Below are positions 28,225 to 36,548 of a stretch of 64,000 nt of DNA, one piece after another. Position numbers and translations under genes: made by a program. Under the pieces are notes generated by a model that saw only the letters and a program-made list of their open reading frames with translations, searched no databases and was not told the origin of the DNA. Origin of the DNA: Pseudobutyrivibrio sp. MD2005. Its GTDB lineage: Bacteria; Bacillota; Clostridia; Lachnospirales; Lachnospiraceae. The stretch is from NCBI RefSeq assembly GCF_000621865.1, contig NZ_JHXE01000016.1, positions 41,696 through 105,695 of the forward strand, written 5' to 3'. Each line of letters starts with the position of its first letter. Within the stretch, counting starts at the first letter, position 1.

Positions 28225-29616
28225 ATGATGAAAAATAAACGTACAACCGTTAAAAGTCGAATCACGCGACATGTTATGCTAGCCCTTGTAGTTACTGTGA
28301 GCATTATGACAATTGTAAATGTAATTTACTTGTCTAAGCGTATCGTGGAGCAGCAGGAAACAAAGCTGGAGCTTGCCACGCAAGTCAGCGCCAATAAGGT
28401 AGATAACTGGCTAGAGGACATGGGAACTGTTACAGAGGATATGGCTAGTACCCTTACAGCTTTAGGTGATTTGAACCAGGTAACAGTACGTGCCGTTGTA
28501 GATAGAGTAGCCCTTAATCATCCTGAATTTTTCTATGTATATTTTTCAGATAGACTTGGCAACATGACTATGGCACGCGGAGTAGATTTTGCACCAGGCG
28601 TTGACCCTAGAGAAAGAGGCTGGTACAAAAAGGCCGCAGAAGCTGGACATACTGTTGTCATTGATCCTTATTCAAGTGCCACAAGGCCAGATGTTATGAT
28701 GGTTACCATAGCAACACCAGTATATTGGGGCTCAGAACTTGTAGGCGTAGTTGCTGTAGATGCAGATATCGAAAGCATTCAAAGCTTTATGTCTACTATC
28801 GATTTTGAGGAAGGCTCATATGGCTTCCTGTTAGATAGCAATGGAAACATAATAGTTCATCCTAATTCAGACTATAATCCTACTTCAGAAAAAATAACTT
28901 CTGCCATAGAAGTTATGCCGGAATTAAAGATAGTAATTGATAATATAGATGCTGATTATGTAAAAGCAAAAGATTATACTGGCAAGAACATGGTGTATTC
29001 AGCAGTTAAGCTGGAGGGTAGCAACTGGATAGTTACAGTGGCTTACCCAGAGGCAAGTTTCTTGTCACATGTAGATAAGGGAATCAGACTTAGTTTCATA
29101 GTGGCAGTGATTTGCGTTTTGTTAGCGCTAATCGATATCCAATACACAGTACGCAAAGTGCTGAAACCACTTGATAATATTGAGCCGGCAATGGATAGAG
29201 TCGTAAAAGGCGATTTTACAACACAGATTAATTTCGCTACTGCAGATGATGAAATTGGCGATTTGCAGAACAAGCTGGCTATTTGCCTGGCAATGCTATC
29301 GGATATCATTCATGAGCAGAAATACGTCCTTGCCGAAATGGAAAAGGGCAATCTTGCGGTTGAAGATATTGACGATTTACCTGGAGAATTAAATGAGATT
29401 GCAACTTCAGTTAATTCTATAAAGAACACATTTAATGATATAATCAGTGATATTCAATTCTCAGCAATCAATTTACAAAGCTTTGCAATGGGAATTAATG
29501 AAACAAGTGACTTAGAGGAAATGAGATCCGTGTTCGAAGAGCTGTCCTATGAGGCCAACGCTCTTATGGACAAAACATCCAAATTTATTACGGTCCCAAC
29601 TGGTCAAAAAGATTAG
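28225..29616 (+). CDS. Cache-HAMP membrane receptor lacking an output domain
   Basis: 463 residues: first membrane span (about 15-37), an extracellular dCache sensor (PEFFYVYFSDRLGN, DPRERGWYKKA, PYSSATRPDVMMVTIATPV), a second span (about 288-308) and a HAMP region (KVLKPLDNIEPAMDRVVKGDFTTQ). The protein then ends about 110 residues later in a helical tail. No chemotaxis hairpin tip, kinase, GGDEF or other output domain is visible. It may signal through a partner or be a shortened receptor. The reading frame itself looks intact. Confidence 0.8.
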   Translation: MMKNKRTTVKSRITRHVMLALVVTVSIMTIVNVIYLSKRIVEQQETKLELATQVSANKVDNWLEDMGTVTEDMASTLTALGDLNQVTVRAVVDRVALNHPEFFYVYFSDRLGNMTMARGVDFAPGVDPRERGWYKKAAEAGHTVVIDPYSSATRPDVMMVTIATPVYWGSELVGVVAVDADIESIQSFMSTIDFEEGSYGFLLDSNGNIIVHPNSDYNPTSEKITSAIEVMPELKIVIDNIDADYVKAKDYTGKNMVYSAVKLEGSNWIVTVAYPEASFLSHVDKGIRLSFIVAVICVLLALIDIQYTVRKVLKPLDNIEPAMDRVVKGDFTTQINFATADDEIGDLQNKLAICLAMLSDIIHEQKYVLAEMEKGNLAVEDIDDLPGELNEIATSVNSIKNTFNDIISDIQFSAINLQSFAMGINETSDLEEMRSVFEELSYEANALMDKTSKFITVPTGQKD

Positions 29617-29661
29617 AAGCGTATCCGCTAAAATGTAGATTTTTGCTGATAATTTCATTGT

Positions 29662-29690
29662 TTGGACAGCAAAAAGTCATACTTTATGCT
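29662..29690 (+). promoter_or_regulatory. promoter of the DUF1292 gene
   Basis: TTGGAC (29662-29667), 17 bases, TATGCT (29685-29690), about 77 bases before the start. Confidence 0.5.
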
Positions 29691-29766
29691 TATTCTCTAC
29701 ACATTTATAATGTACAATGTTGACACAGAAAGGGAAGAAGTGAATCCGAAAAGGAGGGTCCCAGCT

Positions 29767-30027
29767 ATGGACAATGAATTTAAAGAGTACATTACATTTG
29801 TGGTTAATACAAAGGATGGCCACGAAGTCGAAATGGCAGTTATAGATCAATTTGAATTTGAAAACAAAGGATATGTAGCTGCGGCACTTGTTGAAGGCGA
29901 CACAGTTAGCGATGAGGGATGTTTCATCTATAGAGTTAAGGTAGATGAGGATGATTTCAAGGTAGAAAAAATCACCAACCAAATCGACTACAATAGAGTT
30001 GCAGAAGCATATATGGATATGATTTAA
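29767..30027 (+). CDS. DUF1292 family protein
   Basis: 86 residues from ATG 29767, preceded by AAGGAGG (29751-29757); longer in-frame extensions upstream lack support. Acidic, with YITFVVNTKDGHEVEMAVIDQFEFENKGYVAAAL, the single compact domain of DUF1292 proteins common in Firmicutes. Function unknown. It is monocistronic: its own promoter and terminator flank it. Confidence 0.85.
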   Translation: MDNEFKEYITFVVNTKDGHEVEMAVIDQFEFENKGYVAAALVEGDTVSDEGCFIYRVKVDEDDFKVEKITNQIDYNRVAEAYMDMI

Positions 30028-30034
30028 GACTCGA

Positions 30035-30062
30035 AAGGACCAGTTTTTACTGGTTCTTTTTA
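30035..30062 (+). terminator. rho-independent terminator after the DUF1292 gene
   Basis: AAGGACCAGT (30035-30044) pairs with ACTGGTTCTT (30049-30058) with one G-U pair, followed by a T run. Confidence 0.8.
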
Positions 30063-30133
30063 TTTTCAGTCATTTCAATTATAATTAATATATATGGACG
30101 GATTGTCCTTTTATCAACATGGAGGGAAGCTGT

Positions 30134-30811
30134 ATGGAATTTGCAAAACTAGATCACGACCGAAAAAATCGCACAGGCTTTCCTGAAGTGATATTTTGTG
30201 AGAGTAAGCCAGATGATTTTCTGGTTGGAATATATAAAAAGATGTACGAAGCTGAAGGCCAGGTATTTGGTACCAGAGCTACCGAACATCAATATGAAAT
30301 AGTAAAGGCGGCGCTTCCAAACGCCCAGTACGATAGTGTCAGCAGAATCTTAAAGGTAGTATCAGAGGATGCGGCAGCACCAGAGCTTGTTGGGGAAATA
30401 GCTGTGGTAACAGCTGGCACAGCAGATATTCCAGTTGCCGAAGAAGCTGCACAAACAGCAGAGTACTTTGGCGGTAAAGTAAATCGTATATACGATGCAG
30501 GGGTTAGCGGTATACACAGATTACTTTCAAACGTCGATACATTAAACAGCGCTAATTGCGTGGTAGCAGTAGCAGGCATGGAAGGCGCACTGGCATCTGT
30601 CGTAGGCGGTCTCGTAAAAGTGCCGGTAATTGCTGTTCCTACCAGTGTTGGATATGGGGCCAACATGGGTGGCATATCAGCGTTGCTTACAATGATTAAT
30701 TCATGCGCTAACGGAATCTCCGTGGTTAATATAGACAATGGATATGGGGCGGGCTATATTGCAACGCAGATAAATAGGTTGGCTGTGTTTGGAGGAGAAG
30801 GTAGGGAATAA
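30134..30811 (+). CDS. larB: LarB, pyridinium-3,5-biscarboxylic acid mononucleotide synthase
   Basis: 225 residues from ATG 30134, seven bases after GGAGGG; an ATG at 30119 overlaps the ribosome binding site. LarB carboxylates and hydrolyses nicotinic acid adenine dinucleotide in synthesis of the nickel-pincer cofactor of lactate racemase. The C-terminal PurE-like domain shows TAGTADIPVAEEAAQTA, YDAGVSGIHRLL, VAGMEGALASVVGGLV and PTSVGYGANMGG. Neither larC nor larE is in the window. It lies 35 bases before the surface-polymer genes. Confidence 0.9.
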   Translation: MEFAKLDHDRKNRTGFPEVIFCESKPDDFLVGIYKKMYEAEGQVFGTRATEHQYEIVKAALPNAQYDSVSRILKVVSEDAAAPELVGEIAVVTAGTADIPVAEEAAQTAEYFGGKVNRIYDAGVSGIHRLLSNVDTLNSANCVVAVAGMEGALASVVGGLVKVPVIAVPTSVGYGANMGGISALLTMINSCANGISVVNIDNGYGAGYIATQINRLAVFGGEGRE

Positions 30812-30845
30812 GAATTATATAGTGATTGAATTGTGGGGGCGAGGT

Positions 30846-32195
30846 ATGAAAAAGGTCATTACTTATGGTTCTTTCGATTTATTTCATGAGGGACATTATA
30901 AGCTATTAAAAAGAGCTAAAGCATTAGGCGACTATCTAATCGTAGGTGTTACAACGGAGCACTTTGACACTATGCGAGGAAAGCTGAATCTAGTAGATCC
31001 AATTATGACTAGAATCGAGAATGTAAAAGCTACAGGTTTTGCTGATGAAATCATAGTTGAAGATCATGATGGTCAAAAAATCGAGGATATTCAGAAGTAT
31101 GACTGCGATATATTCACAGTTGGATCAGATTGGACAGGTAAGTTTGACTATCTTAATGCATACTGTAAAGTCGTGTATCTTGAGCGTACACCAGATATTT
31201 CCTCATCTTTAATTAGAAGAGAAATTGGCACAGTTGTAAGAATAGGAATAATTGGAACAGGCCGTGTTGCGCCTAGATTCTTTGAAGAGTCAAGTTATGT
31301 TTCTGGTGCAGAAGTAGTAGCGGCATATAACCCAGATGTCGAATCAGCAAAAGAGTTTAATGACACATATCAGTTGCCTACATATGTAGATGATTTTGAT
31401 ACATTCTTAGATAAAGTAGATGCGTTGTATGTAGCATCACCTAATGAGACGCACGCAGATTATGTTAGAAAAGGCTTGGAAGCTGGAAAGCACGTGTTGT
31501 GTGAGAAGCCAATGACATTTACTTACGATGAGGCTAAAGAGCTTTATGACATGGCGAAAAGCAAAGGATTAAAGCTGATGGAGGGTATCAGAGCGGCTTA
31601 TCTTCCAGTTTTTCAACAGATTCTTTCAACTGCAAAGGATGGAACAATAGGAAAAATCTGCAGTATAGAGGCATGTTTTTCTAGATTACCTCAAATTGGG
31701 TCAAGAGAACAATGTGACTATAAATATAGTGGTGCCTTTCTTGAGTACGGAAGCTATGGAATGCTTCCAATATTTAAGTTGCTAGGTGTCGATTATAATG
31801 ATGTAGAAATCGATTCTATTCTTGGCGAGAATAAAATAGATATATATACGGAGGCAAGATTTAAGTACGATGGATGTATTGCTACAGCTAAAGCTGGAGC
31901 AGGGGTAAAAACAGAAGGACATTTAATTATTTCAGGAACTAAGGGGTATATTTTAGTTTCTTCACCTTGGTGGCTGGCGGATAGCTTTGAGGTGAGATAT
32001 GAAGATCCAAATCGAATAGAGAGGCATAGAGCCGAATTCCAAGGTGGTGGCTTTAGATATGAAATATCAGAATTCATATCTAAGATAAAAGATACAAATG
32101 GAAAAGAATATAAGCTCACAGCTGGAGAATCAAGAGCAATGGCGAGAGTTATTGAAAAGTTTATGGAACAAAGAAAACAGATTCAAGGAGAGTAG
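30846..32195 (+). CDS. fusion of glycerol-3-phosphate-type cytidylyltransferase and Gfo/Idh/MocA oxidoreductase
   Basis: 449 residues from ATG 30846, preceded by GGGGGCGAGG. Residues 1-130 are a TagD-like nucleotidyltransferase: TYGSFDLFHEGHYKLL with the H-x-G-H motif, and SSSLIR near its end. From residue 134, RIGIIGTGRVAPRFF starts a NAD(P)-binding oxidoreductase with CEKPMTF and the substrate domain (EGIRAAYLPVFQ). By analogy with bifunctional reductase/CDP-ribitol synthases, it may reduce a sugar phosphate and activate the polyol phosphate with CTP. The next gene is a paralogue of the oxidoreductase half. Confidence 0.85.
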   Translation: MKKVITYGSFDLFHEGHYKLLKRAKALGDYLIVGVTTEHFDTMRGKLNLVDPIMTRIENVKATGFADEIIVEDHDGQKIEDIQKYDCDIFTVGSDWTGKFDYLNAYCKVVYLERTPDISSSLIRREIGTVVRIGIIGTGRVAPRFFEESSYVSGAEVVAAYNPDVESAKEFNDTYQLPTYVDDFDTFLDKVDALYVASPNETHADYVRKGLEAGKHVLCEKPMTFTYDEAKELYDMAKSKGLKLMEGIRAAYLPVFQQILSTAKDGTIGKICSIEACFSRLPQIGSREQCDYKYSGAFLEYGSYGMLPIFKLLGVDYNDVEIDSILGENKIDIYTEARFKYDGCIATAKAGAGVKTEGHLIISGTKGYILVSSPWWLADSFEVRYEDPNRIERHRAEFQGGGFRYEISEFISKIKDTNGKEYKLTAGESRAMARVIEKFMEQRKQIQGE

Positions 32196-32198
32196 ACT

Positions 32199-33185
32199 TT
32201 GATTAGATTTGGAATTATTGGAACTGGAAGAATTGCAAAGCGATTTATAAAGGAGCTGGAGCACGTAGAGGGTGCTTCAGTTTCTTGCGTTTATAATCCA
32301 CATGGAATTAGAGCCAAAGAATTCGTGGCTAGGTTGCAGGATGAGATAGCTGAGGATGTGCCAACTGCTGTAAACGGGCTTAGCAGATATCCCATTCCAG
32401 AAGCGCATAGTGAATTAGAAGATGTATGGAATAAGATTGATGCGGTATATATTGCATCCCCACACGCGACTCATATCGAATATACGATAGAGGCTCTATC
32501 GCACGGCAAACATGTGTTGTGTGAGAAGCCGATGGCGCTAAAAAAAGAAGATATAAAAGTGATTTTGGGGACTGCAAAAGAAAAAGGCCTGGTACTTATG
32601 GAAGGCTTAAAAACAGCTTATATGCCTGGCTTTAAAAGCTTAATAGAGACTGCTAAATCTGGGGTTATAGGAGATATTGTTCATGTAAGAGCCACATTTA
32701 CAAAATTAGTTGATAAGGATGGCCGAGAGTATACAGATAAGGATGCGGCAGGAAGTTTTATTGAACTAGGAAGCTATGGAATGCTAGCTGTGTTTAGTTT
32801 GTTGGGGACGAATTACAAAAAAGTATCATTTAAAACTATTAAATCTGAAGATGGAGTAGATATATTTACAGTTGCAGATTTTGAGTATGAAAATAATTTT
32901 GGGGAAGCTGCCACAGGGATTGGTGTAAAGAGCGAGGGGAGCTTGATTATTTCAGGAACTAAGGGATATATAGTGGTTCCAGCACCTTGGTGGCTTACAA
33001 AACACTATGAAGTACATTTTGAAGACCCTAATAAGATATTATCGTATGACAATGAGCTAAAAGGCGATGGGCTCAGATATGAAATTAGGGAATTTATAAA
33101 GCAGGTTAATGATAGAAAATCCTTAAGTGATATAGAAAAGATTTCTTTGGCAATGGCAGGTGTTTTTGAAGAGTATAAAAAATAA
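32199..33185 (+). CDS. Gfo/Idh/MocA-family oxidoreductase
   Basis: 328 residues, start TTG 32199 with AAGGAGAG upstream. The Rossmann start is RFGIIGTGRIAKRFI, with the conserved dinucleotide/substrate motif CEKPMALKKED and EGLKTAYMPGF. It is clearly related to the C-terminal half of the preceding fusion: both share GTKGYI, PWWL, EDPN and RYEI-EFI segments. So a tandem duplication is likely. The substrate is unknown; a role in making an unusual sugar or polyol for the surface polymer is inferred. Confidence 0.88.
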   Translation: MIRFGIIGTGRIAKRFIKELEHVEGASVSCVYNPHGIRAKEFVARLQDEIAEDVPTAVNGLSRYPIPEAHSELEDVWNKIDAVYIASPHATHIEYTIEALSHGKHVLCEKPMALKKEDIKVILGTAKEKGLVLMEGLKTAYMPGFKSLIETAKSGVIGDIVHVRATFTKLVDKDGREYTDKDAAGSFIELGSYGMLAVFSLLGTNYKKVSFKTIKSEDGVDIFTVADFEYENNFGEAATGIGVKSEGSLIISGTKGYIVVPAPWWLTKHYEVHFEDPNKILSYDNELKGDGLRYEIREFIKQVNDRKSLSDIEKISLAMAGVFEEYKK

Positions 33186-33208
33186 AGTAAATATAATCTG
33201 GGGGTTTT

Positions 33209-35746
33209 ATGAGAAAATATAAATTCAAATTAGTAGAAAACTATATTGCATTGTTTAGAAAAATTAACGAGGGTGTATTTGCTGAATTAAGCTCAAAGGC
33301 ATCAGATATATCAAAAGCCTCTGAATACCTTCAGACTGCCCAACAGAAAGCTATAGATTTGGGAACATATATTGAGCAAGAAGAGGGTATGGGACATAAA
33401 ACTGTATCTGTATTAGAAGAGTTTTGTGAAATACTATATGAGATAAATGAAGAAGTGCTTTCAGAGCAAGGATTATCTGCTAATTCGGCAAAACTCAGAC
33501 TAGATACAATAGTTAATAAGATAGAGAGAAGCTCAAAAGAAGATATTGCTATACAGCGACTGGCTGTATTTCTACCTTATAAATCTAGCATGTGGGATTC
33601 TCTAGAGAGCGTGTGGCAGGCAGCTGCAGCTGACGAAAATTGCACTGCATTAGTGATTCCAATACCTTATTTTGATAAAAATCCTGATGGAAGTGTAAAA
33701 GCTGAGTATTGGGAGGGAGATGATTTTCCTGAATATGTGCATATAACAAGTTATGAAACATTTGATTTTGGCGCAGAGCATCCTGACATGATTTTTATAC
33801 ATAATCCATATGATGATAGTAATTTGGTTACAAGTGTTCATCCATTCTTTTACTCTAAAGAATTGAAGAAATATACAGATTGCTTAGTGTATATTCCATA
33901 TTATGCTACAGCAGGAAACATGAGCGAAGGCCAAGCTTTATTACCTTCATATTTGAATGCCGATTATATTGTCATTCAGTCAGAGAAATTTAGAGGATTC
34001 TTTGATCCAATTGTTCCGCAGGAAAAATTCCTTCCTTTGGGATCACCAAAATTTGATAGTGCAATAAAAAAATGCATGAATCCGCCAGAACCACCCGAAG
34101 CATGGAAACAGAAAATGGCTGGAAAGAAAGTATATTTTTATAATACTAGTTTGAATGGAATGCTTGATGATACAGAGGCTTTCATGCGAAAAATGGTATA
34201 TGTTTTTGATATTTTCAGAAATAGAAAAGATGTATGCTTGCTATGGAGACCTCACCCATTATTTGAGAAAACACTTCAGTCCATGAGAGCGCAGTATTTG
34301 CCAATTTATGAAGATATAAGAGATAAATACATTAGGGAAGACTGGGGAATTTATGATACTACACCTAATATCGAAGATACGATAGCACTTTGTGATGTGT
34401 ATATTGGAGATGCTGCTACCAGTGTAACATCACTCTTTGGTGTGGCTGGAAAACCTCTATTTATACTTAATAATCGAATAAATGAACTACCAAATAAGGA
34501 AGATTGGAAATACCATGTGGGGGCACAAGCTATACAACTAATAGATGGAACATGGCACAAAGATTACACCCTAAGGGGAAACAGAATTTATAAGAGAAAT
34601 CAGCAAGAAGACAAAATGAGATTTCTTATGAGTATTCCTGTGCCTTCTGGTGGTGGATACTACAACATGGTTTTTGACTATAAAAATAAGCTTTACCTAT
34701 TTCCTGGAAATGCGCAGGATATTATGGTAGTGGAAGGCAAAAAAATCAGGACTATTGCTATAGATAAAAAGATTGAAAGGGCAGGAGCATTTTTCTATAC
34801 ATCTATAGTGGGCCACATGGCATTTATATGGCCACAAAGATATCCTGATTTAGTAATCTTCAATATGGAAACAGAAGAGGTGTTTTACCTACAGGATATA
34901 AGCGATTTTAATGTGGCTACAATGCCGGATTTGGAAAGAGTGCCAGCAGTAAAATTCTACTATAAGGGAAAATTCTTCATCCTAAGCCGTGATGGAAGAA
35001 AAATGATATCTGTAGATATTGTTACTTTAGATGTACAGGCGTTTGATACTGGATTAGAAGGGTTATATATAGGTGCAGCTAACAGAAGAATTGATGATGA
35101 AAATATATGGTTTATCCCATACGCTGGAACAGAAGTAGTGCGCTTTAACATGTCTACACGCGAAAAGAAGAAATATGATATTAGTGTTGAGGGATTGGTA
35201 GGACTTGATAGAAGGTTAAAAGTAAAAAGCAATCATAGATTATTTTCAAATGCAGTAGTTATGGATGATAGAGTGATTTTTAGTCCTAATTGGGGAAATA
35301 AGTTTGTTGAATTGAATCCAGTAACGGGAGAAGCAAAAGAATGGGTTAGTCCTTTTGAAATAACACAAAAGGATTTTAATTGCTATGTAGCTAATGTTGG
35401 AATTGGAAACTTTGTTAAAGATGCTTTAGAGGATAAGTATAAGTATTACTATTCACCTAAACGTCAGTGGTATCATATTGATATTCAGTCAAAAGATATT
35501 GAACCATTTGCCTATGGGGAATTTATTAGGGAAGAAATCTTTGATGAAAATGAAGGATATTATTCGCCTTCTGAATGGATGAAATACTGCTGTTTTGAAG
35601 GTTTGTACAATTCATTGGAAGACTTAATTGATAATAATATCCATGGAGCCAAGCATGATAAGGAACTACAAATTAGGGCTTTTTCTGATATTAATGCAAG
35701 TGCAACAGGTGATTGTGGAGAGAAGGTGTATGAGTATTTGAAGTAA
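33209..35746 (+). CDS. CDP-glycerol glycerophosphotransferase-like protein with propeller-like C-terminal half
   Basis: 845 residues, no membrane span. Residues 1-130 are helical. Residues about 140-450 resemble the TagB/TagF-type fold: LAVFLPYKSSMWDSLESVW, YIPYYATAG, LWRPHPLFEKTLQS, and DVYIGDAATSVTSLFGVAGKPLFI, which corresponds to the D-Y-S-S loop of that family. Residues about 490-790 contain repeated beta-strand blocks with spaced aromatic and Gly residues (for example DYKNKLYLFPG, NRRIDDENIWFIPYAG), suggesting a beta-propeller. GGGGGTTTT precedes ATG. It probably transfers a polyol phosphate; the acceptor is unknown. Confidence 0.65.
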   Translation: MRKYKFKLVENYIALFRKINEGVFAELSSKASDISKASEYLQTAQQKAIDLGTYIEQEEGMGHKTVSVLEEFCEILYEINEEVLSEQGLSANSAKLRLDTIVNKIERSSKEDIAIQRLAVFLPYKSSMWDSLESVWQAAAADENCTALVIPIPYFDKNPDGSVKAEYWEGDDFPEYVHITSYETFDFGAEHPDMIFIHNPYDDSNLVTSVHPFFYSKELKKYTDCLVYIPYYATAGNMSEGQALLPSYLNADYIVIQSEKFRGFFDPIVPQEKFLPLGSPKFDSAIKKCMNPPEPPEAWKQKMAGKKVYFYNTSLNGMLDDTEAFMRKMVYVFDIFRNRKDVCLLWRPHPLFEKTLQSMRAQYLPIYEDIRDKYIREDWGIYDTTPNIEDTIALCDVYIGDAATSVTSLFGVAGKPLFILNNRINELPNKEDWKYHVGAQAIQLIDGTWHKDYTLRGNRIYKRNQQEDKMRFLMSIPVPSGGGYYNMVFDYKNKLYLFPGNAQDIMVVEGKKIRTIAIDKKIERAGAFFYTSIVGHMAFIWPQRYPDLVIFNMETEEVFYLQDISDFNVATMPDLERVPAVKFYYKGKFFILSRDGRKMISVDIVTLDVQAFDTGLEGLYIGAANRRIDDENIWFIPYAGTEVVRFNMSTREKKKYDISVEGLVGLDRRLKVKSNHRLFSNAVVMDDRVIFSPNWGNKFVELNPVTGEAKEWVSPFEITQKDFNCYVANVGIGNFVKDALEDKYKYYYSPKRQWYHIDIQSKDIEPFAYGEFIREEIFDENEGYYSPSEWMKYCCFEGLYNSLEDLIDNNIHGAKHDKELQIRAFSDINASATGDCGEKVYEYLK

Positions 35747-36086
35747 GTACAATATTTACATGCAAAATGACAGGATTATATAGGAATAGATGTCTATGTA
35801 GCGTCAGTTTGAGGTATGTCCATAGGAGGAGTATGATGTTAAATAATGTGACAAAAATGTGTTCTGGGGTTTAATTAATTGAATATAGTTCCGATATTAA
35901 CTATAATTAATACATAATTATAGCTATGTGGATTAAGCAACTCTACATCCTATACAGCTAGACATTTAAAACTGAATGCTTGGTGGGGAGTTAAGGAAAT
36001 AGCGGGTAAAAAGGGCTTCGCACCTATTGGTGCGGAGCCTTGTTTTATCATAGGAAAAAAGCTAAAGGAACTACGGAGAAAGTAGA
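35747..36086 (+). other. 340-base gene-free region with terminator and a mini-ORF
   Basis: No convincing gene. It holds a 13-codon frame (ATG at 35833, stop 35874) with AGGAGG at 35824-35829. It also holds a very AT-rich stretch (35870-35930) with ATAGTT/AACTAT inverted repeats, and the terminator at 36014. It may be the remnant of a lost gene. Confidence 0.5.
36014..36046 (+). terminator. rho-independent terminator upstream of tagD
   Basis: GGCTTCGCACC (36014-36024) pairs with GGTGCGGAGCC (36029-36039) with one wobble pair, then TTGTTTT. It separates the first four surface-polymer genes from the rest. Confidence 0.85.
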
Positions 36087-36509
36087 ATGTATAAAGTGGG
36101 TTATACACAAGGGGTCTTTGATATGTTCCATGTTGGACATTTGAATTTAATAAACAACGCTAAGGCGCAATGTGAAAGGCTTATTGTCGGGATTAACTCT
36201 GATGAGTTGGTGCAGCAGTATAAACATAAGACTACAGTTATTAATGAGAATGATAGAGCTGATATAGTAAAAAACCTTAAGGCCGTTGACGAAGTATTAA
36301 TTGCAAACACTCTAGATAAGTTGGAAATATATAAAGCTCATAAATTTGATGCTGTATTTATAGGTGACGACTGGAAAGGCAATGATCGCTGGAAAAAGAC
36401 AGAAGAAGATTTAGCAAAGCTTGATGTGGATGTGGTTTATTTGCCACATACACCTAGCGTTTCATCGACGGGACTAAGAGTTGAAATACCGAGGGCATGT
36501 GAGGAGTAA
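36087..36509 (+). CDS. tagD: glycerol-3-phosphate cytidylyltransferase
   Basis: 140 residues, normal length. It makes CDP-glycerol from CTP and glycerol-3-phosphate. GYTQGVFDMFHVGHLNLI carries H-x-G-H; IGDDWKGNDRW and the C-terminal SVSSTGLR complete the TagD signature. RBS ACGGAGA. It supplies the donor for the TagF-like transferases downstream. A second TagD-like domain is fused in the gene at 30846. Confidence 0.88.
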   Translation: MYKVGYTQGVFDMFHVGHLNLINNAKAQCERLIVGINSDELVQQYKHKTTVINENDRADIVKNLKAVDEVLIANTLDKLEIYKAHKFDAVFIGDDWKGNDRWKKTEEDLAKLDVDVVYLPHTPSVSSTGLRVEIPRACEE

Positions 36510-36548
36510 GGAATTACCGTTTAGTACATCATCGTTATTGGAGAGAAA

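Noticed and set aside
30289..30738. 149-residue reverse frame over larB
   Set aside because: Low-complexity Ala/Ser/Thr/Pro translation opposite a clear LarB; a shadow of codon bias.
35833..35874. 13-codon ORF with AGGAGG as a real small gene
   Set aside because: The spacing to the first ATG is only three bases, no similar peptide is known to me, and the region looks decayed; mentioned only within the intergenic entry.
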